Positions 9,601 through 17,478 of a stretch of 64,000 nt of DNA are shown here, piece after piece. The notes under the pieces were generated by a model. That model did no database searches. It had not been told where the DNA came from and saw only the letters and a program-made list of their open reading frames with translations. The position numbers were made by a program, and so were the translations under genes. Origin of the DNA: Lunatimonas sp. (GTDB lineage: Bacteria > Bacteroidota > Bacteroidia > Cytophagales > Cyclobacteriaceae); the NCBI RefSeq assembly GCF_020832325.1, contig NZ_JAFIEU010000043.1:110030-174029 (forward strand). The letters run 5' to 3'. Within the stretch, counting starts at the first letter, position 1. Every line of letters starts with the position of its first letter.

Positions 9601-10342
9601 AGCCATCATTCGCGAAAAAGGTGTAAACGGAGATCGGGAGATGGCTTATGCGCTGTGGCTAGCTGGATTTGATGTGAAGGATATCCACATGACCGATTTA
9701 ATAGCTGGGAGGGAAAACCTTGAAGACGTCCACATGATTGTGTTTGTGGGAGGATTCTCCAATTCGGATGTACTCGGTTCTGCAAAGGGCTGGGCAGGCG
9801 CATTCCTCTACAACGAAAAAGCCAAGCAGGCGCTCGACAATTTCTATGCCCGAAAGAACACGCTCAGTTTAGGAGTCTGTAACGGGTGCCAGCTAATGGT
9901 GGAATTGGGATTGATCTACCCGGAAGCCACCAACGCAGCCAAAATGCTGCACAATACAAGCCACAAATTTGAATCTTCCTTTGTCAATGTGACGGTTCCG
10001 GAAAATAAGTCGGTGATGTTTGGATCCCTATCAGGCCAACGCCTAGGGGTATGGGTAGCACACGGTGAAGGAAAGTTTCACTTACCCCAACCGAAAGACT
10101 CCTACCACTTTGCCTTACAGTACAGCTATTCAGCATACCCCGGAAATCCGAACGGTTCCGATCATGCTACAGCTGGTATTGTCTCTGAAGATGGCAGACA
10201 CCTCGCAATCATGCCCCATATAGAGCGCTCCCTGTTTACATGGAACTGGCCGTACACCGGCGAGCAGCTCCAGGGCAAGCTGCTTACGCCCTGGATAGAG
10301 GCATTTATCAACGCTAAAAACTGGGTAAAAGATCATCCATAA
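6662..10342 (+). CDS. purL: Phosphoribosylformylglycinamidine synthase, long single-chain form
   Basis: This enzyme makes formylglycinamidine ribotide from FGAR, glutamine and ATP, the fourth step of purine synthesis. The 1226-residue chain has the long single-chain layout: N-terminal domain, linker (FGFSQVNSEHCRHKIFNG), two AIRS-type ATPase halves (HNFPTTVEPFNGAATGTGG; IHDHGAGGHLNCLSELVEE; NIPTGKDSLSMTQKYPNG), and a C-terminal class I glutamine amidotransferase. The amidotransferase nucleophile is Cys1073 in LGVCNGCQLM, and its His-Glu pair is in MPHIERS. The start is ATG at 6662 (MIIFFQST), because the promoter box covers the upstream GTG. The gene is monocistronic, followed by a strong terminator. 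Confidence 0.97.
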   Translation: MIIFFQSTEKTFYALHTAQDFTPEETERLTWLFGNAKRLAQKAIEGIFVGPRKEMITPWSTNAVEITANMGLRGISRIEQFERVDTEQSFDPMLQARYKGLDQDIFSIAIQPEPVIHIENIATYNEAEGLALSAEEIAYLEEVSKQLGRPLTDSEVFGFSQVNSEHCRHKIFNGTFRINGEDKAETLFQLIKKTSKKNPNRIVSAYKDNVAFVKGPQAVQFAPKTQDKADFFETTPIDTVISLKAETHNFPTTVEPFNGAATGTGGEIRDRLAGGTASIPLAGTAVYMTAYARSEENRSWEKNLQPRKWLYQSPEEILIKASNGASDFGNKFGQPLICGSVLTFEHAENNQHYGFDKVIMLAGGVGFTRAPYSLKHTPAKGDQIVVMGGDNYRIGMGGSAVSSVNTGQFSNAIELNAVQRSNPEMQKRVANVIRAMAESDKNPVISIHDHGAGGHLNCLSELVEETGGTIFIDQLPVGDPTLSAKEIIGNESQERMGLVIRKEDAETLQRIADRERAPFYQVGETTGDMRFTFENRKTGEKPVDWELSHMFGSSPKTILEDETHSSNFAPLQYDSTKWLAYLHEVLQLEAVACKDWLTNKVDRSVTGRVAKQQTTGPIQLPLNNVAVMALDFSSNRGIATSIGHAPVAALADPAKGSRLAIAEALTNLVWAPVEDGLQGVSLSANWMWPAKNTGENDRLYRAVEAVSDFAIALGINIPTGKDSLSMTQKYPNGQTVFSPGTVIISTVGECSDIQRVVTPDLKDRPNTEIIWIDFSAEELQLGGSSLAQVLNQLGQTVPDVADAAYFKKAFTEIQTLILENNILAGHDISSGGLITALLEMCFPTLDLGIDVDLSSFPADLVKVLFSENPGVLIQVDANLALTDRLTQSGLTARTIGKVNKAGVLRLESAKETLSISELRSIWFTSSYLLDRKQSGPTLAKERFENFAQQELYYSIAPAWSGTYDSLGISPNRQGASGIKAAIIREKGVNGDREMAYALWLAGFDVKDIHMTDLIAGRENLEDVHMIVFVGGFSNSDVLGSAKGWAGAFLYNEKAKQALDNFYARKNTLSLGVCNGCQLMVELGLIYPEATNAAKMLHNTSHKFESSFVNVTVPENKSVMFGSLSGQRLGVWVAHGEGKFHLPQPKDSYHFALQYSYSAYPGNPNGSDHATAGIVSEDGRHLAIMPHIERSLFTWNWPYTGEQLQGKLLTPWIEAFINAKNWVKDHP

Positions 10343-10348
10343 AAAAAA

Positions 10349-10390
10349 GAAAAAACCTGGTCAACCGACGGCCAGGTTTTTTCTTTTTCC
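10349..10390 (+). terminator. Rho-independent terminator after purL
   Basis: AAAACCTGG and CCAGGTTTT form the stem around an 11-base loop, flanked by A-rich sequence before and T-rich sequence after. It starts seven bases after the purL stop. On the minus strand the T tract is also good, so it could serve both directions. Confidence 0.85.
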
Positions 10391-10488
10391 AACTCCCTTC
10401 CTGCATTTCTAAATCTGCCATAAGTAGTGTCTATGGCGACAGGTTTTCTGCTTTCTCCCGACCTTGGGTCTCGATTCCCAAACTGAAT

Positions 10489-13236
10489 TTACATGTTCAT
10501 ATTATACCCTCCAAACCTCCGAAGGTTATAAGTCAGCGTAAGCATAAAATACTGACGCAACACCTGGGTTCTTACATCTTCGATAAACACGTCGGTCACA
10601 TTTCGGTCTATGCTGGTGTTTTGATTCAATAAGTCAAACACGGTCAGCTTGATTTCCGTCTTTCTACTGGGTGGAATGCGAAATCCAACCTCCAAATTTG
10701 CCAGTAAGATCGATTGATCGAAATCCTCTCCCAGGCCAGAATAAACCAAGTGATTGGCACTGCCTCCTATGAATACGCCACCTACAAAGTTCCAAAAGAG
10801 ATCCGCCCGGGTATTGTGTGTGTAAAAATTGTTGTCCAAATCCGGCTGGAGACTACTTCTTACCATGGTATAGTTACCGGTAGTGGATAGATTGAAATCT
10901 ACCCGTTCGTTGATATTGCTACTTAGATTGATCCCTTGGGATAAACCGGTATTGCGGTTGAAGTTCTTGGTTCCATTGATGATTCCGGGACGATTGTTTG
11001 TCCGGATACCTGAATTGAGGCTAATATTGCTCTTCATAAATCGAAGCGGAAAGCCATAACTCATGTATCCCCTGTAAAACCAATAGTTATCCAAATTAAC
11101 CGGACGGCTGAATTGCCCGCCCTGGGGAAGCAGCACCTCGCCTTGGAGTAGCGTGTCTCTATTTGCTACAAAGGTCTCGTTACCGATGAAGTCATTTCGG
11201 AAGTTACCATACAGGAATACCATGAAGGAGCGGTTGGTCTCCGGGTTGATCCGACGGAAACGGATGAACATGCGGTGACTAAACTCTTGGTCAAGGTCTG
11301 GATTACCGTTCGATACCTGAAGGGGGTTGGCGTTGCTGATTACATCCTGAAGCTGGCGGATGGTCGGTGCGGTTGTCTGGGTATTGTAGTCGATCCGGAG
11401 GCTGCTTAGTTCGCCTACTTGGTAATTTACCACTACCCGAGGAAGAAAGTTGGTAAACTCACGCTGTGTGTTTTCAAAACCGGGAAAGAGGCGGTCACTA
11501 TCTATTTTTGCAGACTGCAAATTAAAATTGGAATATATAGATACCTTCTCCGACCTAAAACTGTACCCTAAGCCTGCCCATTGCGTCATGTAGCTATTTT
11601 CAAACATATTGGTGAGCGCGCTATCTAAGCGTATGATTCCGCTTTCCTGTTCCTGGGCAGTCACCTGCTGATCGGTATCGGAGAGGTTGTTTGAAATCCG
11701 GTAATTGAACCTTAGATTAGACTTTTCACTAAGAGGTTCGAAGTAGTTTAGGCTGGCGCTGTAGTAGGTACTGTTGTAAGTATTATTCCGAAACTGTATC
11801 AGGCTATCCAGGTTGTTGTTTAGGAAGTTTTCATTCACCGCGATCAAATCCGAGTTGCTCTTGCTGTCGTACGTACTCGTGTAGACACTCGCTGAAAGTG
11901 CCCTACCCTTTTTGGCAAACCGATATCGGTAGATAAAGGAATTGCCAAAATTCATGGACTCTCGGTTATTCAACGTGATATTGTCGTTACGGCTGATCGG
12001 ATTATCCCGGTCAAATAGGTTTACCGCATCCCGAATATTGGAGGAATTGCTCTTATCGTATCCGAATCTTGGACGCAAGATGATGGCATGCTTTTCATTG
12101 ATCTTATAGTCGATGCGGAAATTCATCCGGTGGCTTTGGGTGGTGGTTTGGTTGAACCGAGTTTCGTTATAAAGCTGTAAGCTATCATTTGGCAGGATGT
12201 ATTCCCTGGAGGAATTTCTATTCAAAACGTTTTCCCGATTGTTAAACAAGTAACTACCCGTTACCTTCATCTTCTCATCCAAGTACTCATCGGAAAAGTT
12301 TGCTCCTAGTGCATTGGTATTGGTGATTCCGGGAAGATTGCCCACCGTCAGTTCATTTCCCCCTCCCCGGCGACTGTCGTCGCTTTCCAGGTTACCCAAA
12401 TCATCTGCACCAAAGTTTTGCTGGTTAATGTTATTGCTTAACCCGAGGATGGACAGCCTTCTCGGGCCGTTGAAGAAATTCATATTGCCGCCGGCCAGAT
12501 AGTTTCCGTCTGTTCCATAGCCTCCATAAAATTTTCCAAAGCGGCCTGCACGCCTATCGGGTTTGGTGATGATGTTGATGGTTTTGACGGTTTCTCCGTC
12601 ATCCACCCCAGTGAGCTGGGACTCATCACTGCGTCGGTCCAGAAACTCCACCCGCTCGATTACCTCTGCGGGTAGATTCTTCAGGGCTGCGGCTGGGTTG
12701 TCTCCAAAGAATGGACGGCCGTCCACCAAAATTTCCTTTACATCTTCCCCTTGTACTTGAATCACCCCGTTTTGGATGACGACGCCCGGCATTTTTCGGA
12801 CAAGCTCATCGGCATCCGCTTCAGGCCGTGTTTTAAAGGCGGCCGCATTAAAGGCTACGGTATCGCCGCGTACTTCGCCTCCCAGGGCATCAGCGGATAT
12901 TTCAAAAGCCTCCATTTCCTGCCCGTCACTTTCTATTTCAAAGGTGCCAAGCTGACTTCCAGAGGGAGCCTTCATCTTCTGCCTGAGAGTCTTGTAGCCG
13001 ATAAAAGATATTTCGACGACAAACTCGCTTTCCTTGGGCTTTTTGATGCTAAAGGTACCGTCAAAATCCGTGAATGTGGAGCTTAGAGTTTCGTCCGTAT
13101 CCGTTTTCAAAAAAACATATGCGCCAAAAAGCTCCTCCTTCGTTTGCTTATCCAACACCTTGCCTGTAAAAACGTCTTGACCAAGGACCTGCAACGACGA
13201 CAACACCACTAAAAGAAGAAAGGAGAACTTGCGCAT
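10489..13236 (-). CDS. TonB-dependent receptor-like outer membrane beta-barrel protein
   Basis: A 915-residue outer-membrane protein. The start is ATG at 13236 (MRKFSFLLLVVLSSLQVLGQ), a clean signal peptide; the frame is open further upstream, but that part is basic and not signal-like. After the signal comes a carboxypeptidase-regulatory-like beta-sandwich (VFTGKVLDKQTKEELFGAYV), then a plug domain with LVRKMPGVVIQNGVIQVQG and KEILVDGRPFFGDNPAAALK. A long barrel with alternating aromatic strands follows, resembling the OMP_b-brl_3 family. No TonB box is obvious between the domains. No SusD-like partner is present, so it is not a classic SusCD pair. The ligand is unknown. Confidence 0.88.
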   Translation of the reverse strand: MRKFSFLLLVVLSSLQVLGQDVFTGKVLDKQTKEELFGAYVFLKTDTDETLSSTFTDFDGTFSIKKPKESEFVVEISFIGYKTLRQKMKAPSGSQLGTFEIESDGQEMEAFEISADALGGEVRGDTVAFNAAAFKTRPEADADELVRKMPGVVIQNGVIQVQGEDVKEILVDGRPFFGDNPAAALKNLPAEVIERVEFLDRRSDESQLTGVDDGETVKTINIITKPDRRAGRFGKFYGGYGTDGNYLAGGNMNFFNGPRRLSILGLSNNINQQNFGADDLGNLESDDSRRGGGNELTVGNLPGITNTNALGANFSDEYLDEKMKVTGSYLFNNRENVLNRNSSREYILPNDSLQLYNETRFNQTTTQSHRMNFRIDYKINEKHAIILRPRFGYDKSNSSNIRDAVNLFDRDNPISRNDNITLNNRESMNFGNSFIYRYRFAKKGRALSASVYTSTYDSKSNSDLIAVNENFLNNNLDSLIQFRNNTYNSTYYSASLNYFEPLSEKSNLRFNYRISNNLSDTDQQVTAQEQESGIIRLDSALTNMFENSYMTQWAGLGYSFRSEKVSIYSNFNLQSAKIDSDRLFPGFENTQREFTNFLPRVVVNYQVGELSSLRIDYNTQTTAPTIRQLQDVISNANPLQVSNGNPDLDQEFSHRMFIRFRRINPETNRSFMVFLYGNFRNDFIGNETFVANRDTLLQGEVLLPQGGQFSRPVNLDNYWFYRGYMSYGFPLRFMKSNISLNSGIRTNNRPGIINGTKNFNRNTGLSQGINLSSNINERVDFNLSTTGNYTMVRSSLQPDLDNNFYTHNTRADLFWNFVGGVFIGGSANHLVYSGLGEDFDQSILLANLEVGFRIPPSRKTEIKLTVFDLLNQNTSIDRNVTDVFIEDVRTQVLRQYFMLTLTYNLRRFGGYNMNM

Positions 13237-13583
13237 GGAAAGAATTTTTTGCAATAAATAGCTTAATTTTTTCGCAAGTTGGAAATATGCGAACGCCTTA
13301 CCTATGTAATTTATGTTAGAGTCCTTTTGAGGTGTTTTATGGTTATATGACGGGTTGCAGGTGGTAGATGATAAAAATCGCATTTTGGGCAAAAAACACT
13401 GAAAGAAGGTGTTTGCCCAAATAATTGACTGACAATTACAGATTTACAACCCCATTTCAAAACAAATAAACCCAAGAAACTCACCGTTGGGAAAAATATT
13501 CAGCAAATTGAAGCAAAATGAATTTGCATTAAAAAAAAAGACATCCTACATTTGTGACACCTTAGCAAAAAGGGATACAAAAT
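13237..13583. other. Intergenic region between the outer membrane receptor gene and tRNA-Gln
   Basis: No gene is visible. It contains the leader of the leftward receptor gene and an inverted repeat at 13387-13418 (GGGCAAA...CAC against GTG-TTTGCCC, with three extra A in one arm). The right end holds the tRNA-Gln promoter. I could not find a clear -7 box for the receptor gene. Confidence 0.5.
13523..13554 (+). promoter_or_regulatory. tRNA-Gln promoter
   Basis: A -33 element TTTG (13523-13526) lies 20 bases before a perfect -7 box TACATTTG (13547-13554). The predicted start near 13561 leaves a 23-base leader before the tRNA. This is the clearest Bacteroidota promoter in the window. Confidence 0.8.
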
Positions 13584-13656
13584 TGACCGATGGTGTAACT
13601 GGCAACACGTCTGATTTTGGTTCAGAAGAGTCTAGGTTCGAGCCCTAGTCGGTCAA
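13584..13656 (+). tRNA. tRNA-Gln (anticodon TTG)
   Basis: The cloverleaf is complete. The seven-pair acceptor stem is TGACCGA with TCGGTCA. The anticodon stem TCTGA/TCAGA encloses loop TTTTGGT with anticodon TTG, which reads CAA. The T arm is CTAGG-TTCGAGC-CCTAG. The discriminator base is A and CCA is not encoded. A promoter precedes it and a terminator follows at 13677. Confidence 0.95.
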
Positions 13657-13676
13657 CATTTAAGGAGTAAACGGTG

Positions 13677-13703
13677 AAAGGGCGTCAAAAACGCCCTTTT
13701 TTT
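13677..13703 (+). terminator. Terminator after tRNA-Gln
   Basis: Perfect stem AAGGGCGT/ACGCCCTT with a five-base loop (CAAAA), running into a T tract of about eight bases. It lies 21 bases after the tRNA end, so the tRNA is a single-gene transcript. Confidence 0.9.
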
Positions 13704-13832
13704 GTTTTAAAGGTTAGTGCATAATTAGAAGCCCCTAACATTTCAAAAAAAGCCCTGTCGCATATACCAAAGCTACGACTTTTTTGTTATGATAAATTTT
13801 TTAATACTAAGTCCCATGTATCGACAAATAAA

Positions 13833-13862
13833 TTGGTGTTTTCAGTATTTTTTGTATCTTTA
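13833..13862 (+). promoter_or_regulatory. Candidate promoter of the structured RNA upstream of miaB
   Basis: TTG at 13833-13835, 19 bases, then TATCTTTA at 13855-13862, one base off the TAnnTTTG consensus. The predicted start is near 13869, about 250 bases before miaB. Confidence 0.5.
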
Positions 13863-13868
13863 AAATTA

Positions 13869-14025
13869 CATACACTTCTTGGGTTGAAGTGTGAGAATTA
13901 ATTGATGTTCAGGTCCCTTTCTTCCTTCGGAAAAAGGGACTTGTTCGTTAAAAGGTAATTACTATCTGTGGATATCTGCCCAAAACGTCCTGAACGTGGT
14001 GGTAAGGCTTTTTACAACTGGTTTT
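13869..14025 (+). ncRNA. Candidate structured noncoding RNA upstream of miaB
   Basis: The segment has no reading frame but folds well on paper. ACACTTC/GAAGTGT (13872-13892) forms a seven-pair hairpin. GTCCCTTT with AAAGGGAC (13913-13940), with an inner TTCC/GGAA stem, forms a very stable hairpin. ATGTTCAGG (13905-13913) pairs with CCTGAACGT (13989-13997) across that hairpin, closing it in a larger domain. A promoter-like element lies just upstream, and miaB has its own -7 box at 14090, so this may be an independent small RNA. The 3' end is a guess. 6S RNA is a possible identity by size and lack of coding, but I do not recognise its sequence. Confidence 0.45.
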
Positions 14026-14089
14026 TCTTGATTATCCAGTCGATGGATTAATATCCAAGCAAACGTCTGTCAATTTGTCCGATTTTTAC

Positions 14090-14097
14090 TAATTTTG
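14090..14097 (+). promoter_or_regulatory. miaB operon -7 box TAATTTTG
   Basis: Exact match to TAnnTTTG, 22 bases before the miaB ATG, with a predicted leader of about 16 bases. No -33 element at the right spacing was found. Confidence 0.5.
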
Positions 14098-14119
14098 CTC
14101 CTTCATAGTACGGACATTC

Positions 14120-15580
14120 ATGGATAACCTGATAAAAGACATCGATATACTGCCTGCGGACGAAGCGCAGGCATGCGAATACAAAGTGACCGCGGAGGAA
14201 AATACTGGTAAATCAAAAAAACTCTACATCGAAAGCTACGGCTGCCAGATGAATTTCTCAGACAGCGAAATTGTAGCTTCCATCATGAAAGAGAATGGGT
14301 TTGACACCACAGCGACCTTTGAAAACGCCGATGTGATCTTTCTCAACACGTGTTCCATTAGGGACAAGGCCGAACAAACCGTCCGAAAGCGCCTTCAGCA
14401 ATTTAACCAAATCAAATCCAACCGCCCGGACCTCACCATCGGCGTATTGGGATGCATGGCCGAGAGATTGAAGGAAAAATTACTGGAAGAAGAACACTTG
14501 GTCGATGTGGTGGTAGGTCCAGATGCTTACCGTGACCTGCCAAATCTAGTAATGGCCGCAGAAGAAGGGCAAAAAGGCGTAAACACTTTTCTCTCCCGTG
14601 AAGAAACCTATGCAGACATCTCTCCTGTACGACTAAATTCAAACGGCGTCTCGGCATTTATCTCCATCATGCGGGGATGTGACAATATGTGTTCCTTCTG
14701 TGTCGTACCGTTCACGCGGGGAAGGGAACGCAGCCGTGACCCTCACTCCATCGTGAAGGAAGCACAGGAACTCGTAGCCAAGGGCTATAAGGAAGTAACC
14801 CTTCTTGGACAAAATGTGGATAGCTACAAATGGTCGCCCGAAGAGAACAACAAGGCGCGGTTGAATAAAAAAGAGGCGGAGCATATCCAAATTGTGAATT
14901 TCGCCGGTCTTTTGGAGATGGTGGCAAAAATCAGTCCCAGCCTACGTATACGTTTTTCTACCTCCCACCCGAAAGACATTACCGATGAGGTACTGTATAC
15001 CATGAAGCGGTATGACAATATTTGCAAATACATCCATTTACCGGTACAAAGTGGAAACTCCCGGATACTGGATCTGATGAACAGAACCTACGACCGGGAA
15101 TGGTACCTGGAGCGGGTCGCCAAAATCAGGGAAATACTCGGAGAAGAGTGCGGCATTTCATCAGACATGATCGCAGGATTCTGTAGCGAAACCGAGGAAG
15201 AGCATCGGGATACACTGAGCCTGATGGACCTGGTCCAGTACGACTTTTCTTACATGTTCTACTATTCCGAACGTCCCGGAACCCTCGCGGCAAAAAAATA
15301 CACTGACGACATTCCGTTGGAAATCAAAAAGCGACGGCTCCAGGAAATCATTGAAAAGCAAAACCAGCTTTCCCTGGTCAGAAACCAGATGGATATCGGG
15401 AAATACCAGGAAATCCTTATTGAAGGTGTTTCCAAACGGTCCGAAGATTACCTGAAGGGTCGTAACTCCGCAAACAAAGTGGTTATCGTGCCAAAGGAGG
15501 ATTTGGAAATAGGCCAATACGTCACCGTCAAAATCACAGACTGCTCATCGGCTACGCTATTCGGCGAAATAAGCCGTTAA
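14120..15580 (+). CDS. miaB: tRNA-2-methylthio-N6-dimethylallyladenosine synthase
   Basis: The 486-residue radical-SAM methylthiotransferase adds the 2-methylthio group to i6A37 in tRNAs reading UNN codons. The N-terminal MTTase domain has its three cluster cysteines at C42 (YGCQMN), C78 (LNTCSIR) and C112 (LGCMAER). The radical-SAM CxxxCxxC is C187-C191-C194 in [13 protein letters not shown]-terminal TRAM domain (about 410-480) binds tRNA. The N-terminus is about 30 residues longer than in the E. coli enzyme. It heads a rightward gene run with the sigma-54 activator 13 bases downstream. Confidence 0.97.
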   Translation: MDNLIKDIDILPADEAQACEYKVTAEENTGKSKKLYIESYGCQMNFSDSEIVASIMKENGFDTTATFENADVIFLNTCSIRDKAEQTVRKRLQQFNQIKSNRPDLTIGVLGCMAERLKEKLLEEEHLVDVVVGPDAYRDLPNLVMAAEEGQKGVNTFLSREETYADISPVRLNSNGVSAFISIMRGCDNMCSFCVVPFTRGRERSRDPHSIVKEAQELVAKGYKEVTLLGQNVDSYKWSPEENNKARLNKKEAEHIQIVNFAGLLEMVAKISPSLRIRFSTSHPKDITDEVLYTMKRYDNICKYIHLPVQSGNSRILDLMNRTYDREWYLERVAKIREILGEECGISSDMIAGFCSETEEEHRDTLSLMDLVQYDFSYMFYYSERPGTLAAKKYTDDIPLEIKKRRLQEIIEKQNQLSLVRNQMDIGKYQEILIEGVSKRSEDYLKGRNSANKVVIVPKEDLEIGQYVTVKITDCSSATLFGEISR

Positions 15581-15593
15581 ATCTTCCTGCGCT

Positions 15594-16904
15594 ATGATGA
15601 TGATCAGTGATTCGGAAATTCTAAGTGTAAAGCAGCGGTTTGGAATAATCGGTAATAGCCCGCTGCTTAACCACGCTATACAAGTAGCCATGCAGGCCTC
15701 TCCTACTGACATGACCGTGTTAATCACCGGAGAGAGTGGTAGTGGGAAGGAGTCCTTTTCAAAGATTATCCACTCGCTCAGCACCCGAAAACATGGAAAG
15801 TTTATCGCCATCAATTGTGGTGCGATACCAGAAGGAACAATTGATTCCGAACTGTTCGGGCACGAGAAAGGGTCCTTTACAGGCGCCTACGAAGCTCGAA
15901 AAGGGTATTTTGAGGTAACAGACGGCGGGTCAATTTTCTTGGATGAAATCGGTGAAATGCCTTTGGGAACTCAAGCTAGGCTACTGCGTGTGCTCGAAAA
16001 CGGTGAGTTTATTAAGGTAGGATCCTCCAAGGTTCAAAAGACCGATGTGCGGGTAATTGCCGCTACCAATGTGAACTTGATTAAAGCCGTAGAAAAGGGT
16101 AAATTCAGAGAAGACCTTTATTACAGATTGAATACAGTGCCCATATATGTGCCTCCTTTGCGGCAGCGGGGCGAAGATATTATCTTGCTGTTCCGAAAGT
16201 TTTCGTCTGACTTCTCAGACCGCTATCATGTGAAACCCATTACCTTGACAGAGGAAGCCAAGGCCCTCTTGCTCAAGTTTCCATTTCCTGGCAATATCCG
16301 TCAACTAAAAAACCTGGCCGAGCAGATTTCGCTATTGGAAAACTCGCGGGACGTGGATGCCAATACCCTGGCCAAATACCTCCCCGCCACGAGCTACAAC
16401 CTTCCTGTCACGTTGCCTGGAAGTCGACAGGGATCTGAAAGTCAGGATTTTTCAGAAAGAGAGCTCCTTTACAAAGTGCTCTTTGATATGAAAAAGGACA
16501 TGACGGATCTCAAGAAACTCGTCTTAGAAACCTATCAATCGGGCGGACTCAACCAGTCCATCATGAAAAAACACCAGGGCCTGTTTGAAGACATGGACTC
16601 CCACGGAGAAAATTTTGCCTCAGAGGAGCCAATGACATCCAGCCTGCCGTTGGTATTGGAAAATTTACCCGAATCCGAGCCCTCAGATCGAAGCCTACCC
16701 AAAAGAGACTACCAGGAAGACGCCATCGAAGACATCGCACACGAGGAAGATGACCACTCCCTATCGATCGAGAAGAAAGAAAAGGAGTTGATCATCCGGG
16801 CATTGAAAAAACATGGCAACAAGCGAAAGTATGCGGCACAGGATTTGGGGATTTCCGAAAGAACGCTATACCGTAAGATTAAGCAATATGATATTGAGGA
16901 ATAA
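15594..16904 (+). CDS. Sigma-54-dependent transcriptional activator (AAA+ plus Fis-type HTH, no receiver domain)
   Basis: A 436-residue enhancer-binding protein that remodels RpoN-RNA polymerase using ATP. Walker A is GESGSGKE (46-53) and Walker B ends in FLDE (D117-E118). The sigma-54 contact loop reads GSFTGA (93-98) rather than the usual GAFTGA. The arginine-finger region is in PPLRQRGEDI. A low-complexity acidic linker (about 340-395) leads to a Fis-type helix-turn-helix at the C-terminus (HGNKRKYAAQDLGISERTLY). There is no sensory N-terminal domain, so activity must be set by partners or expression. Three ATGs in a row (15594-15602) make the exact start uncertain by two codons. Its last 17 bases overlap lptE. 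Confidence 0.93.
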   Translation: MMMISDSEILSVKQRFGIIGNSPLLNHAIQVAMQASPTDMTVLITGESGSGKESFSKIIHSLSTRKHGKFIAINCGAIPEGTIDSELFGHEKGSFTGAYEARKGYFEVTDGGSIFLDEIGEMPLGTQARLLRVLENGEFIKVGSSKVQKTDVRVIAATNVNLIKAVEKGKFREDLYYRLNTVPIYVPPLRQRGEDIILLFRKFSSDFSDRYHVKPITLTEEAKALLLKFPFPGNIRQLKNLAEQISLLENSRDVDANTLAKYLPATSYNLPVTLPGSRQGSESQDFSERELLYKVLFDMKKDMTDLKKLVLETYQSGGLNQSIMKKHQGLFEDMDSHGENFASEEPMTSSLPLVLENLPESEPSDRSLPKRDYQEDAIEDIAHEEDDHSLSIEKKEKELIIRALKKHGNKRKYAAQDLGISERTLYRKIKQYDIEE

Positions 16905-17433
16905 CAAATCTGTCTGGACCTTTTCGGTTATGACACTGGTTTTTTTTCTTACCTCGTGCAAGGTAGAATATAGCTTTACCGGAACCACTCTGGACTACAA
17001 TGTCACGCAAACCTTCTCGGTAGAAAACTTCTTCAACGATTCCGGTGGCGGTCCTGCAAACATGGGACAGCTTTTTACGGAAAACCTAAAGGACTATTTC
17101 CAACGAAATACCCAACTGGAACTCATTCGTAGCAATGGGGACCTGCAGTTTTCCGGGGCCATCAGTCGCTATACGATCACTCCCCAGGCAACGGTATCCA
17201 GTCAAAGCCCTAACCAACCGGACCGAGCCGGGCAAATGCGTATCACCATCGCCGTGGAAGTAGAGTTTGTAAATCTGGCGGACGAATCTGAAAACATGAA
17301 ACGTACCTTCAACTTCTTCCAAGACTATGACCCCAGAAATACTTCACTTTTGCAGGTAGAAACAGAACTAGTAGAGGTGATCTTCGAAAATATCATTCAA
17401 GACGTCTTCACTTCCACCGTGGCAAACTGGTAA
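16888..17433 (+). CDS. lptE: LptE-like LPS-assembly outer membrane lipoprotein
   Basis: An 181-residue lipoprotein. The start at ATG 16888 gives a signal peptide ending FFLTSC, with lipidated Cys24, and overlaps the end of the sigma-54 activator by 17 bases. The mature part (GTTLDYNVTQTFSVENFFN and RSNGDLQFSGAISRYTI) matches the Bacteroidota LptE pattern: a small alpha/beta protein that plugs LptD and delivers lipopolysaccharide to the outer surface. A longer in-frame start at 16813 would add a basic, non-signal N-terminus and is less likely. The position between a sigma-54 activator and secG is characteristic of this phylum. The symbol is assigned by family and context. Confidence 0.82.
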   Translation: MILRNNKSVWTFSVMTLVFFLTSCKVEYSFTGTTLDYNVTQTFSVENFFNDSGGGPANMGQLFTENLKDYFQRNTQLELIRSNGDLQFSGAISRYTITPQATVSSQSPNQPDRAGQMRITIAVEVEFVNLADESENMKRTFNFFQDYDPRNTSLLQVETELVEVIFENIIQDVFTSTVANW

Positions 17434-17478
17434 GTTTAGATTTTAAATTTTATATTTAGGAAAACAATCGGATAAACG

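Noticed and set aside
13905..13940. Signal recognition particle RNA as the identity of the structured RNA
   Set aside because: The conserved GGAAG/AGCAG loop of the SRP RNA is absent, so only the general shape matches.
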